A stretch of DNA of 64,000 nucleotides from Hondaea fermentalgiana (taxonomy: Eukaryota > Sar > Bigyra > Thraustochytrida > Thraustochytriidae). The DNA lies in NCBI GenBank assembly GCA_014084085.1, contig NPFB01000053.1:281876-345875 (forward strand). The letters are read 5' to 3'. Both the position numbers and the translations under genes were made by a program. Shown here in pieces: positions 1-9,494 of this stretch (the stretch's first letter is position 1; each line of letters opens with the position of its first letter). A model generated the notes under the pieces. It made no database searches and was not told the DNA's origin. It worked only from the letters and a program-made list of their open reading frames with translations.

Positions 1-2765
1 TGACGACATTCGTCGCGACGCTCTCGCTCCGTGGGGTGCCGATCTTGAGCGGTACGCACATCATCATCTCGTGGATGCCGGCGCCTCCAAGACTCTGGCT
101 CGAGTGAGACGCTGCCTCCGCCCCGCACCATGTAGCTCACCTCGTGTCGAAAATATACCCCAATGGCAACTACGCCCATGCAAAAGAGGAGCAACCCGAG
201 ACCCACTGCGAGTCGCTGCGCCAAAGCTGCTTGAGATAATGTCATTCTTGGCTCTACATGGGAATGCGACGCACCAGAAATGACGTGGGGCGAACGCTCG
301 GCGCCGGCCTGCCCACCGAGCTCGTCCAATGGCAAGTAGGTCCCCAGAGGCACGCGCGCGATGCGAAAGGGTTCACTTTTCAGGGTCATATAACCAGCAG
401 CAGACGTATCATGCGGCTTGATCAAGACATGCGCTGCATGATCCTCGGCAAGATCCCGAGGAAGATTTACAAAAATCTCGCCGCTGTTGGGCACCTCTTG
501 AGCCAAGACCATCTCTTGGCCGCCCGCTAGCAATTGCACAACAATGTCCACGGGCTTTGCAGCGGGCCAAAGGCATGCATTTTCGTTTATGTCCACGACC
601 CAGGCAATCCGAGCACGCATACCCGGACGCCACGTATCTCTATGCAATGGTGCCGTCACCCCGGCTTCCAAACTGACAACATTGAAATGCAAAAGGGGAG
701 GCGAGTAGGCGTCTCGCCCAGCTGCTTTTGGCGAATTGGTCGTGGCGCTCGAGAGTCTTTGCACCACCGTGTATTTGCCGCGTGGCATCTGGCACGGGAC
801 AGTCCACGTAGATCGCCAAGTATCGCCATTGCGCTGTGCTCGTGGGATCTTGGCATTCATTCGCTGCTCGTTTCCACGCACCCACAAGGCCACCTCCGCG
901 TTCGCGCGTTCAGACGAGGGCAAGCGCCATGCAAAGAAAATCTTTTCTCCGGGACGGACCCCAAGATCGCCCGATCCCGGCATAAATATTTGTGCATAGA
1001 GACCGTCCAGCCAAAAGGGCCCAGTTGCACCAAGAACGCGATCCGGCCGTTGCGCATCCACCGCCTTGATAAAAACCATAGTTCCACTCGCAAGGTCGGG
1101 GGGAACCAAGAAGACCTCCCCAATGCCTGCATCCAGCGACCGTGTTGCTTTCACGATGTGTTCCGCATTGGGTACGACAAGACGGAGCTCGCGCGCGGCA
1201 CCTCGCGTGCGCGGATCCATTCTCACAGCTTGCGGCACCTTTGTTGTGGTGCCAAGCGTCCAATGCTGTCCTACGCCTTCGTGCGAGGAGAACAGTAGAG
1301 CATCGTGTCGAAACTCTCTGGCACGCTCCGCAAAGGGAGACGTGTTATCGGAAGCGTCGGCCAGCACAAATGGACCCGAGACGGCGCGCGACGCTGTCAG
1401 TGCTCCTGAGACGGCGAAGCCGCCACCTGCGTTAGAAGTCACGGGAACGTGTGGGAAGACGTCCAGGCGAACAGCGGTCTCGAGAAGCCGTGCTTTTCGG
1501 AGATCAGCGACGGGAAGCGTCCAGTCCAGTGACACCATTTGATGCCGACGTCTTGAAAGGCTGAGGTCGTGCGCGATCGGAAAGACCAACGATGGATTCT
1601 GTACGGCACGGAGGACTACATCTACGCTACCAACGCGTTTGCCAGGATTGTTGAAATGCCACCGGATTGGAAGTACATCTGAATAGGTTGGAAGAGCCTC
1701 TAAGGCACCTGTAGGCTCTTGGATGTCCGCGAGCACAGGAGAAAGCAAAAAAGTCTCGAACCCAGCAACGTAAAATTCTCCCGAGATTCCCAAGATAGCT
1801 CGGGACTTGAGCCCGCGGGCTTGCAAGCGATAGTAACCACTTTGCAAGTTCGGGGCAACCGACGCAAGCGCCACAGAGGCACGTTCACGGTCCGCATCCA
1901 CAGAGAGCAGCGAGATTTCACGTTTCATCCCTTTGCTGATGAGCACGAGGTCCACGACCCGGTGCACTTTTTTCAGCGATGCGTGCGCGATCCATCTCAC
2001 ATGTACCGTGTCTTCATTGGTGAAAGGTCCGTCTGAGCTGACAGGCTCCGAAAAATGAAGATGTTGGCCTGCAAGGGTAAAATGTGCGCTTTCCACCGTC
2101 CGTCCATCGCGTGCGACAAGCAACACACGATATCCTGGCCCTGGGGGCGTACCAGGTGGTATCTTGACGGCGTGTTGCGATGTCGTGCAGCTAGCTTTAG
2201 ACACGAGAACTACTTTTTTGATGCCTGGATATGGGCTCTGCAAAAATACATCGACAATGCAGTCATGATCGCTTGGCTCAGCTCGCCACGACAAGCGTAG
2301 AGGATCATCAAGCGAGTATCTTCTCTCTAGCCCTTCCTGGACCATCCATGGATCTGGCGCCGCGGGTTCAAGCAGCAAGAGAGTCTTTGGACGAATCGTA
2401 AATGAAGAATCGGGTACTTCAAAAGCACCACGTTGCGAGCTAAAGCGGAGCCGGAAGCGCTGCTCAAAGGCCCCTGCCACACCCACGGGTACGCGAAAAC
2501 GTAACGTCCCTGTACTTTCAAGGTGCTCTCCCACTTTGATTGCCGGCGTGCTCCGGTCTGCTGTGGCTCGCACAAGGTCGATTGTCCACGTAAGGTTCGC
2601 ACCCAAGGGGGCGCCCCAACCTGCAAAAGACCACTCGACGAGACCGTGTCTTCCTTCGTACCACACGGTTTCTGGCAAGGGATGCCGTAATTGAATTACT
2701 TTCCTTGCGTTTGCAAGCTTTGTCGAGCCAAACAGCAAAGCTAAGATGACCGTGACCCAGAGCAT
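1..2765 (-). CDS. Type I membrane protein with repeated Ig-like (Kre9/Ser-Thr-rich-like) ectodomains, partial at 3' end
   Basis: Reading the minus strand shows one frame without stops from an ATG at 2765 to the window edge, about 921 codons, with the C-terminus outside. The N-terminus MLWVTVILALLFGSTKLANA looks like a cleavable signal peptide. The ectodomain carries a motif about every 100 residues (near residues 45, 160, 260, 368, 613 and 721), a beta strand ending in x-W after a G/D-D turn, such as VHVRWIAHA, LPIRWHFNN, IFFAWRLPS and ARIAWVVDI. It resembles the beta-sandwich repeats of Kre9/KNH Ser-Thr-rich surface proteins. A transmembrane helix follows (about 857-877, VGLGLLLFCMGVVAIGVYF), then a charged Arg/Asp/Glu tail. 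It may be a cell-surface or wall protein; function is not established. An in-frame ATG at 2999 would add a basic 78-residue extension; I prefer 2765 because of the signal peptide, although its Kozak context is weak. Confidence 0.72.
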   Translation of the reverse strand, partial: MLWVTVILALLFGSTKLANARKVIQLRHPLPETVWYEGRHGLVEWSFAGWGAPLGANLTWTIDLVRATADRSTPAIKVGEHLESTGTLRFRVPVGVAGAFEQRFRLRFSSQRGAFEVPDSSFTIRPKTLLLLEPAAPDPWMVQEGLERRYSLDDPLRLSWRAEPSDHDCIVDVFLQSPYPGIKKVVLVSKASCTTSQHAVKIPPGTPPGPGYRVLLVARDGRTVESAHFTLAGQHLHFSEPVSSDGPFTNEDTVHVRWIAHASLKKVHRVVDLVLISKGMKREISLLSVDADRERASVALASVAPNLQSGYYRLQARGLKSRAILGISGEFYVAGFETFLLSPVLADIQEPTGALEALPTYSDVLPIRWHFNNPGKRVGSVDVVLRAVQNPSLVFPIAHDLSLSRRRHQMVSLDWTLPVADLRKARLLETAVRLDVFPHVPVTSNAGGGFAVSGALTASRAVSGPFVLADASDNTSPFAERAREFRHDALLFSSHEGVGQHWTLGTTTKVPQAVRMDPRTRGAARELRLVVPNAEHIVKATRSLDAGIGEVFLVPPDLASGTMVFIKAVDAQRPDRVLGATGPFWLDGLYAQIFMPGSGDLGVRPGEKIFFAWRLPSSERANAEVALWVRGNEQRMNAKIPRAQRNGDTWRSTWTVPCQMPRGKYTVVQRLSSATTNSPKAAGRDAYSPPLLHFNVVSLEAGVTAPLHRDTWRPGMRARIAWVVDINENACLWPAAKPVDIVVQLLAGGQEMVLAQEVPNSGEIFVNLPRDLAEDHAAHVLIKPHDTSAAGYMTLKSEPFRIARVPLGTYLPLDELGGQAGAERSPHVISGASHSHVEPRMTLSQAALAQRLAVGLGLLLFCMGVVAIGVYFRHEVSYMVRGGGSVSLEPESWRRRHPRDDDVRTAQDRHPTERERRDECR

Positions 2766-3810
2766 GCAGGCAGTAGTGGGAGTAGTAGAGGCGGACGGCG
2801 CTCGGCGTGGAGGTCGTCTCTTTCGATGAACGCCATTTTGACGGGCCCGAAACTTCCTCCCATGAGGCTCGGTGCCCTTTTCCCACAAAGACAATTCTGT
2901 TCTTCGCCAGCAGCTCCTTGCGCTCCTTGAAGGTGTCGTCCAAGCAAAGCTCACGGCAGACGGTTTGGCTTCGAGCCAGGCCCACGTCAACGTTGCCATC
3001 GGATCGGCGGCCCGCCCCTCTTGCTCGAGCTGTGCGCAGACGCGCGAGGTCTGCGCAAGAAGCGCAGCGGAGCGGCCCCGCGGCCCTCTGCCCGCGGGCC
3101 CCTGGTGGTCGACGGATCGTCTGCGGCCCCTCGCTCCTTCGCCGTTTCCGCTCCTCGTGAGCGACGCCTCATCAGAGATCGGGATCCCTCGATCTCGGTC
3201 TCGATCCCTTCTTTTGGGGAAGTGCTCCATAGGTTCCACAAGTTCTCTGCCTGCGAATGAAGTGGTTCAACTCACAGAGGCACTTTGATTCGCTCGTAAC
3301 GGATAGTTTACAGAAGTGTTGAGTACGGATAGTACGAGGACAGAGTCGTCAGGTTTTGGCAGATTGGCTCCTAAAAGAGTGGTGGTACGTTCCTAAAGCC
3401 TACAATGGTGCCAAGACCTATCGCACTTTCCCCCCTCTTGCCAACGAGCAAAAGCCTGAGTGCCATTTTTGTAAAGGCATTTTGATGTGGTTGCGGTAAT
3501 TGAAACGTAATTAGGATAAAAGAGACCAACCAGGTGCCTGCTCACCTACGCGGTATCCGCAGCAGACGATTATCATCGGCCCGACTGCCGGAGCCTGGCT
3601 GCTCTGGAAGCAGCGAGGCGAGCGATCGGACGAAACCCGCGTCGGCTGTGAGGGTGAGGCGGGCACCAACTCGCCAACGATTCGCTTACATAGTGCTTGC
3701 TCGCCAAACGCGGTACATCGGAGGCGCGAGCAGACTATTATTTCCGAGCGCTTGTCCGGCTCATCAGTATCACCTGCGAGCGAGGTGGCTCGGTTACTCA
3801 ACCGTGTAAA
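2766..3810. other. Divergent 5' flank between the membrane-protein genes
   Basis: About 1 kb lies between two divergently transcribed genes. The part next to the minus gene is GC-rich with frame-independent Arg/Ala/Ser-rich ORFs; the part next to the plus gene is AT-richer. It contains the sequence CGTAACGGA at about 3296-3304, which recurs in two other intergenic regions. No RNA gene or other coding region was seen. Confidence 0.5.
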
Positions 3811-6525
3811 ATGCCAAGGTTTCGCAGCACATCAAACACTGCATCGGGCGAGCTCGATGTCCGCCAAACACATCTTCACATGCGCCAGGAATTCGCAGAA
3901 ATTGCCCGAGAAACAACGCAAAAGCGACGATCCTTTCTCGAAAAGAAGGGCAATGGCAAAGCAAGAGAGGCACCGAGGCTGTCACAGATCGGCAAAAATC
4001 GCCGTCGCGTGACTCCGAGCATTGACGCACACAACGAGAAGACTTATGACTCGGCGAGAGAACAGCGCAAGTGGCAACAATTCCGTATCTCCAAGATCGA
4101 CATCAATCGGGAGCAGTCCAATCGAGAAGATTCTGTGCAGCGCAAGGGAAGCATTCAAATGTTTAGGAGAAGCACCTCCTCCAGGCTTCGGTCCGCATCG
4201 CTCTTCAAGGTTGTTCTTCTCCTCTTTTTGGCGTTCGACGCGTTCACAGTATTACTTTATTTTAGCGGCTTCAAGCTCAATCAATTGCTTGGCCCTGCGT
4301 GGAAAAGATTTCAGAGCATCGGGATGTCCGAAGCGGAAATCTCAGAGAACATCGTGCTTGATGCTGTGGACACAAATACTCTAAAGTCCAGCTTTTTCGA
4401 CATGGGTCCCGAGCAGGCTCGCGCAGCGGTAAGCGACCTCACCAAAATCAACTGTGTCATATTCAGTATTGTTGTCCAGGTGACGACCATTCTCATTCAG
4501 GTTGGGGCTCGAGAGGTTTCCTCGAATGCAATCCAGCTCTTTGTCTCGGACAAATTTATTGTTGGCGGAATGACGCTATACACTTTAACATTGAGCTTCA
4601 TGGTCGTGCTCACCAATTCGACCAGTGAGGTTTATGTCCCGCGAGGAGAGATCATGATTGCTTCGTTGTTCACCCTGGCGTCTGTGCTTCTTCTCATCCC
4701 GTACTTTATGTATCTATCCCGCTTGCTCAATCCTTTGCGACTCGTGCGCAAGGTTGCAGAGGCAGGCCTCAAGGCATGCACATATGTAGAGAACGCAGAG
4801 GCAGTGCAGCGCAAGACGGACGGCGAAATCGAGCGCGATCGCAAGATGGCCATCTGGGCGGTTGAAAACATATCGCAGTTCGCACTGAACGCCATTCAGC
4901 ACAAACGGATCCAGTTGGTGTACGCCTGCATCGAGGTGCTCTGCCATTTCCTCATTGGTTACAGCAACCGCAAGGATTTGTGGGACAGACGTTGGTTTAA
5001 AATTACCGACATTATGCGAGAAAAACCGGACTTTTTCTCACTTAGTGACCGAGGAGCGCAGGACCTTGAGCACCGCCGTTGCTGGCTCGAGTGGAAGGTT
5101 TTGCGGCAGTTCCAGAACATGTTTACAGAATCATTTGACTCCATGAAGGATGTCTCGTATGTTATTGCGGTCAACACCCGCCAAATCGCGGAGGCCGCAG
5201 CGCAGCGGCACGACTATCACGCCATGGAGTACTGTATTCGCTACTTTAACACCTTTGTGAGGGTGTCAATAAACAAGCGCGACGGACAGACGGCGCGAAA
5301 TGTTTTGCACCAGTACACGTTGCTTTGTAACTCAGTCTTGTCGAACGACAGTGAGCTGCTGAATCTCGTGCAGCAGCGTAAGCGCAAAGCCCTCACCGAA
5401 GGCCTTGAATTTCACCAGGTCGACGACCTTATCCAAATTCGGGGGAATTATGTCGTGGAAGAATCGCGAGACATTATCATTGCCATGGAGAAAAAAATGA
5501 TTGCTGTCGCCGGGCACTTTGCATTCTACAGCAACATCGCCGTGCAGGCCGGCGTCATGAGCGTGTCCGAAAACATTGCCCACGAGCTGGCCAGTGTCTG
5601 TGAGACTGCCTTCCTACAGAGACGTGAAAGTCACGAAGAGATTCTGCTCGTGCTTCTCACCATGCACGAAGCACCACGCGAAAAGAACCTGCAAGCTGTC
5701 ACATGGGGTATTCGTGCGGCCCAAATCAAGCTTGCCACCTTTTATGCGAACAACAATGGCATGGAATTCTTCACATGCATACAAAATACTTTTCGCCATG
5801 CGAGTCGAGCTGATCTCGTCAGGGTATGGCGTCGCCTGGAAAAGGTGCAAGCCCGCGAATTCTGGGAGGTCCTGAACCTGGAAAAGAACCACGAATACAT
5901 TACGCCCGAGTGCAAGGAATACCTACCTTTGTTCTTCGAGCCATTCGGACTGACAAATCGCGACATCGAGACGAATCTTACCGTTGTCCAGCAGGAATCT
6001 ACCGAAACAAATTTCATGGAGTCGACTTTTGGTATCTTTGAGCGCGGAATCAGTGAAGCTTCCTTCCGACAAAACGGTCGACCGATGATGTTGGACCCAG
6101 GTCGCGCAATGTCCTTCTCTCCAACGATGTCGCTTACTGCGACTGACTCAAAGCAGGACTTCGTGTTGCCGCTCACCGAGGAAAAAGCGGAACACGCGAC
6201 TGACGAGGAAGAATTTGGGGCAGCCACCACGGCACATCCAGCCTATATGCCGAGCAACGACGCAACAGAGCCTACGAGTACAGCATCCTCTCGCATTCAT
6301 TCTACTGCGGAAGAGGTTCTTCACATCCGTCGACGTGCATCCGATGTTTCCAGCGGCAGCCTCGTCGATATGTGTCTTGGTAGCTTGCATTCCATGCGCA
6401 TTGTCGAGGACGAAAATGAGGACGAAAACGAGGACTCAAAGGACGAAGCGGAGGAGAGTTTTCCTCGTCCCAGTGACGCGTCGGCCGTCAAGATCAACGA
6501 AGCACGCCTCTCGCGAGGAGCATAA
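3811..6525 (+). CDS. DUF2254-like multi-pass membrane protein with long cytosolic C-terminal region
   Basis: A 904-residue protein. The open frame extends upstream to a TTG, but the first ATG with A at -3 is at 3811. Residues 1-128 are basic and polar. Four hydrophobic segments follow near 129-155, 213-232, 249-270 and 281-305. The sequence around the second and third (TTILIQVGAREVSSNAIQLF, then VSDKFIVGGMTLYTLTLSF) fits the core pattern of the DUF2254 membrane family, in which a conserved S-x-R-x-L/I-x-x-F-x-x-D stretch lies between two helices. The segment ENISQFALNAI after the fourth helix corresponds to the family's soluble C-terminal part. From about 330 to 780 the protein is alpha-helical, and the last 130 residues are acidic and Ser-rich. 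DUF2254 has no established biochemical role. Assignment by pattern only; a channel-like or other unnamed membrane family is possible. Confidence 0.75.
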   Translation: MPRFRSTSNTASGELDVRQTHLHMRQEFAEIARETTQKRRSFLEKKGNGKAREAPRLSQIGKNRRRVTPSIDAHNEKTYDSAREQRKWQQFRISKIDINREQSNREDSVQRKGSIQMFRRSTSSRLRSASLFKVVLLLFLAFDAFTVLLYFSGFKLNQLLGPAWKRFQSIGMSEAEISENIVLDAVDTNTLKSSFFDMGPEQARAAVSDLTKINCVIFSIVVQVTTILIQVGAREVSSNAIQLFVSDKFIVGGMTLYTLTLSFMVVLTNSTSEVYVPRGEIMIASLFTLASVLLLIPYFMYLSRLLNPLRLVRKVAEAGLKACTYVENAEAVQRKTDGEIERDRKMAIWAVENISQFALNAIQHKRIQLVYACIEVLCHFLIGYSNRKDLWDRRWFKITDIMREKPDFFSLSDRGAQDLEHRRCWLEWKVLRQFQNMFTESFDSMKDVSYVIAVNTRQIAEAAAQRHDYHAMEYCIRYFNTFVRVSINKRDGQTARNVLHQYTLLCNSVLSNDSELLNLVQQRKRKALTEGLEFHQVDDLIQIRGNYVVEESRDIIIAMEKKMIAVAGHFAFYSNIAVQAGVMSVSENIAHELASVCETAFLQRRESHEEILLVLLTMHEAPREKNLQAVTWGIRAAQIKLATFYANNNGMEFFTCIQNTFRHASRADLVRVWRRLEKVQAREFWEVLNLEKNHEYITPECKEYLPLFFEPFGLTNRDIETNLTVVQQESTETNFMESTFGIFERGISEASFRQNGRPMMLDPGRAMSFSPTMSLTATDSKQDFVLPLTEEKAEHATDEEEFGAATTAHPAYMPSNDATEPTSTASSRIHSTAEEVLHIRRRASDVSSGSLVDMCLGSLHSMRIVEDENEDENEDSKDEAEESFPRPSDASAVKINEARLSRGA

Positions 6526-6926
6526 AATAAGAAAGTCAAGTCTCAATGTTGGCCAAGTTGGGTCTTCAGGCCAGACGAATTCTGGCTTCTTATCCGGGGT
6601 CTCTTGTCTACAGGCCTCCAGAACCCTCTTATTCACAGTAAGGCCTCAGGGCAAAGCTACCGACTGCTGGATGTGTCGTGGCGACGGTTGAAAAAAAATA
6701 ATGATGACGATGAAATATTGATGATGATGACTTACTGTTAACTCTTGGCAACTCTTGCGTGATTCATGAACAATGTGCATTCTGGATTCTTTAGCTTGAA
6801 GTTTCGGTTCGGCAGCTTGACGTTCCTCTTCGGAGAAAGATCTCGTAAGAGGCTCACGTTAGACCGTACGACCTGTCCCGAAAATTTAAAAAATGAAAGG
6901 ACCTTCACGAACAAAGGAGGCCGTAG
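6526..6926. other. Convergent 3' flank between DUF2254-like and copine genes
   Basis: Both neighbours end here. It is AT-rich with an A-run and short GAT repeats near 6690-6730. No ORF, hairpin terminator or RNA gene can be supported. Confidence 0.5.
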
Positions 6927-8732
6927 CTAGAGATGATATGCTTGCGTGAGAACCTGTCTGCCTCTTGCAGCTAGATCAGCTTGAGTCTGTGGTTGTGATT
7001 GCTGGTATGAAGGGGGCGGAGGTGGAGCACTTGGTTGCATGCTTTGAGAGGGAGCAGAAGCTGCCTGCCTCGGAGGGTTTGGCCGAATCCCACGGCGAGA
7101 AAAGAACTCAACAATTTGACCAGGAATCTCCGCGAGGGTACGCTTCGCCAAAAGCTCCCCCGAGTTTCTGCACGCAGAAAATGGTACAAATTGAACGAGA
7201 TCTCGTGAAGCCTTGCGGCCCTTTCGATCGACCAAGGCCTTATCGTCAGCGTCGAGCCGCTCCATGCTAGAAAAATCCGCTGCGCCAACACCGACGATAA
7301 CTACTGACAACGGAAGATCAGCACCCTTGACGAGAGCATCAACCGTCTCTTGCATATCCATGATTGCGCCGTCTGTTAGAATGAGCAAGATGGTGTAGTT
7401 TTGCGACTGCTGCGAAAGTTCTGGATCGTAGATGCGCTCGTTCATAAAATTCAGCAAGGGCGCAAAGAAGGTAGGGCCACTCAGCTGTACGGTGCTCAGC
7501 GCATGTACATATGCCTTCTCCACGCCACTCCCACCATAGACTTCTGGATTCTCGTAGTTACCAGTCAGTGGAAAACAGTGACTCACGGTACCCTGCAGGT
7601 TGCCACCAAACCCAAGCGCAGGTATCATATGGTCAGAATCATAGGCGACCAAGATCTCAGTCATTGCTCGGATGGCCGCCTGGTATTGGTTAACGCCGCC
7701 GCCGCAAAAGTGCAAAGACGAAGGGCTATGCGGGTTACCATTGGACGCAGTGAAATCCACAGCCACACAGAGCCCAATTTCAAGCCCACCTGCGAGATAG
7801 TTGAGCATTTCGGTGACCGGGCTTGGTCGAAGTGCGGCAGTACGGACGCCAAGAAGCCCTGAATTCTTATAAGAGCTCTTTTGATACTTGCGTTTCGTGG
7901 GCGGATGTTTCACATCGATCATCGTCCCGTTCGAGGCCGCTTGTAGCAAAAGATTGACACTCACCGCAGCATGGCCAATCAGGTCGTGCTTTGTCCCGTC
8001 GTCATAGTCATAGACGGAAATGAGAAGCTCCTCGTCAAGATTTCCACGACAGATCTTACCAAGGTCGAGGCGCTGGGGCTTCCATGTCGGATTCGACTCG
8101 TTCTTGATGTACTCTGACTTAAAGACAGGGGTCCATTCACCGCCAGCACTTTTGCGCTGGATTATGTAGTAGGGATCGGATTTGCCGAAGCCACCCCAGT
8201 CTTTGGCATCAAGCTTCTTGGCGTGAAGATGCAATTCCAGAAAGCCAGTGTCGCCTAACTTTTTCTCCGCGCGAACCGTCACCATGCCTCGGTGTCCACT
8301 GCTGCTATCGCCTGCCTTCGCTAGACGTATCTGTGTCTGCTGTCCCGGCGCGCTCATGATTGAGCCAAGCAGCGCGCGGCCTTCGCCCAAAAAGTCATGG
8401 TTTGTGTGCTTGTCGTGATCGTACACGCGAACGAGGAGCTCTTGTCGCTCCTCAAACTTGAAGAAAACGTCTATTTGCGCGGCCCAGCTGCCCTTGTGCA
8501 CATTGAAGAGCGGCTCCGTTTTCCCAAGAGACATCCATTTCTTCGTCAGCGCGTCCAGGAGCAGGACCTCCGCAAAGGGATCGCTTTTGCTCAGCAAGTC
8601 AGACCCTCGCACGTCTGCGAAATCGAGTTGCAGGCACAGCTCGCATCCGAGCGCGGCATCGACGCCAGCAGCCGCGCCGTACCCGGCTTGCGGTCCTTGC
8701 GGCACAGCCACGACGCTCGCGACCGTGTTCAT
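6927..8732 (-). CDS. Copine (two C2 domains plus vWA-like copine domain)
   Basis: A 601-residue protein starting at an ATG with A at -3. Copines are Ca2+-dependent, phospholipid-binding cytosolic proteins that move to membranes on a calcium rise. Order: C2A (about 28-150, with SDPFAEV and DHDKHTNHDFLGE), C2B (about 165-290, GFGKSDPYYI and DYDDGTKHDLIG), then the copine/vWA domain (about 310-545). The vWA MIDAS site is visible as DFTASN, with the later TDG in LTDGAIMD. The family signature around the preserved GFGG and the loop HCFPLTG is also present. C2 Asp residues for Ca2+ binding are retained in both C2 domains. The C-terminus is Pro/Gln-rich. Length is typical for the family. It faces the CHY gene across a 365-bp bidirectional upstream region. 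Confidence 0.95.
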   Translation of the reverse strand: MNTVASVVAVPQGPQAGYGAAAGVDAALGCELCLQLDFADVRGSDLLSKSDPFAEVLLLDALTKKWMSLGKTEPLFNVHKGSWAAQIDVFFKFEERQELLVRVYDHDKHTNHDFLGEGRALLGSIMSAPGQQTQIRLAKAGDSSSGHRGMVTVRAEKKLGDTGFLELHLHAKKLDAKDWGGFGKSDPYYIIQRKSAGGEWTPVFKSEYIKNESNPTWKPQRLDLGKICRGNLDEELLISVYDYDDGTKHDLIGHAAVSVNLLLQAASNGTMIDVKHPPTKRKYQKSSYKNSGLLGVRTAALRPSPVTEMLNYLAGGLEIGLCVAVDFTASNGNPHSPSSLHFCGGGVNQYQAAIRAMTEILVAYDSDHMIPALGFGGNLQGTVSHCFPLTGNYENPEVYGGSGVEKAYVHALSTVQLSGPTFFAPLLNFMNERIYDPELSQQSQNYTILLILTDGAIMDMQETVDALVKGADLPLSVVIVGVGAADFSSMERLDADDKALVDRKGRKASRDLVQFVPFSACRNSGELLAKRTLAEIPGQIVEFFSRRGIRPNPPRQAASAPSQSMQPSAPPPPPSYQQSQPQTQADLAARGRQVLTQAYHL

Positions 8733-8799
8733 GATTCACACTGAGTGAAGGCGGACGTTTGTTGTTTGGATCTTCAAAAGATCGACCTTTGTTGTAGGC

Positions 8800-8818
8800 C
8801 TAGTACTAGCAGTACTAG
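8800..8818. repeat. Perfect inverted repeat, 8-bp arms with 3-nt loop
   Basis: CTAGTACT, spacer AGC, then AGTACTAG. It lies 68 bp upstream of the copine ATG. It overlaps the first TAGGCCTA palindrome. It could be a dyad binding site or a hairpin in the 5' UTR. Confidence 0.6.
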
Positions 8819-8972
8819 TAGTTGTCTGTAGTGTAGTGCCTAGCAACAAGCTAAGCATAGAATAGGCCTAGCTTAAGACTCTGAACTTTATTCCGAGTCA
8901 ATGATTGCATACATACCAACGTCACTCCGATTCTCAGCAAGAGATTGACAAGGGTCCTCATCTGCTTTTCTT

Positions 8973-9004
8973 CGTCTTCGTGAATAAGCGTCTTCGTGAA
9001 TAAG
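8973..9004. repeat. Perfect 16-bp tandem duplication
   Basis: The unit GTCTTCGTGAATAAGC occurs twice head to tail (8973-8988 and 8989-9004) in the region between the copine and CHY starts. Confidence 0.8.
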
Positions 9005-9097
9005 CCTGGGACAAAGAAGCAGCAGTGTATCCCCCGCCGCGGCAATGCTTTTCAACGGATCTTGGCGCTCCTTATGCCACAGGTCGGTCGCTGATCG

Positions 9098-9469
9098 ATG
9101 GCTTTCAGAGCGCAGATTGGGCAAGCAAGCCGCATGGAGGCCGCGGAGCTACTATTGGGGCGAAAAGAAGAATCGTCGCGTGAAAAGCAGGGATGCAAAC
9201 ACGTGCGGAATGCAGTTCTTAAATTTCGAGCGCCGTGCTGCAAGCGCTGGTTCCATTGCGCGAATTGCCATGATGAGGCAATGCAGCATCCATGCGAAAT
9301 CCGCGATCAAATGGCCTTTCTTTGCGACATTTGTGGCAAAGGTTTTCGCAAAGTATTCTCCATGTTCCAGGCGCAAGATGAGGTTTGCCCCTTCTGCAAG
9401 ACTCTTTTTATGAAAACTGCTGTGATGGGGGATACGAATGCCCCCGATTCGGAGTCAAGTACCAAATGA
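9098..9469 (+). CDS. HOT13: Small CHY-type zinc-finger protein, HOT13-like
   Basis: A 123-residue protein. After a 30-residue N-terminus comes a CHY zinc-finger pattern: CKH, then APCCKRWFHCANCHDEAMQH, then CDIC and CPFC. This arrangement (C-x-H, CC, C-x2-C-H-D-E, H, two C-x2-C pairs) is characteristic of CHY fingers that bind three zinc ions. The protein is about the length of yeast Hot13, an intermembrane-space protein that keeps the Mia40 oxidative-folding relay metal-free; larger CHY proteins also carry RING domains, which are absent here. The usual Tyr after C-x-H is Val. Assignment to Hot13 rests on size and finger pattern. Its stop is only 25 bp from the stop of the convergent coiled-coil gene. 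Confidence 0.85.
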   Translation: MAFRAQIGQASRMEAAELLLGRKEESSREKQGCKHVRNAVLKFRAPCCKRWFHCANCHDEAMQHPCEIRDQMAFLCDICGKGFRKVFSMFQAQDEVCPFCKTLFMKTAVMGDTNAPDSESSTK

Positions 9470-9494
9470 ATATGAAAAGCGAAAGCCATGAACC

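Larger units (their letters stand above)
8733..9097. promoter_or_regulatory. Bidirectional upstream region of copine and CHY zinc-finger genes
   Basis: 365 bp separate divergent start codons. It contains two copies of the palindrome TAGGCCTA (8795-8802 and 8863-8870), an 8-bp inverted repeat (8800-8818) and a perfect 16-bp tandem duplication (8973-9004). No protein-coding potential beyond shadows was seen. The regulatory role is inferred from position only. Confidence 0.45.
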
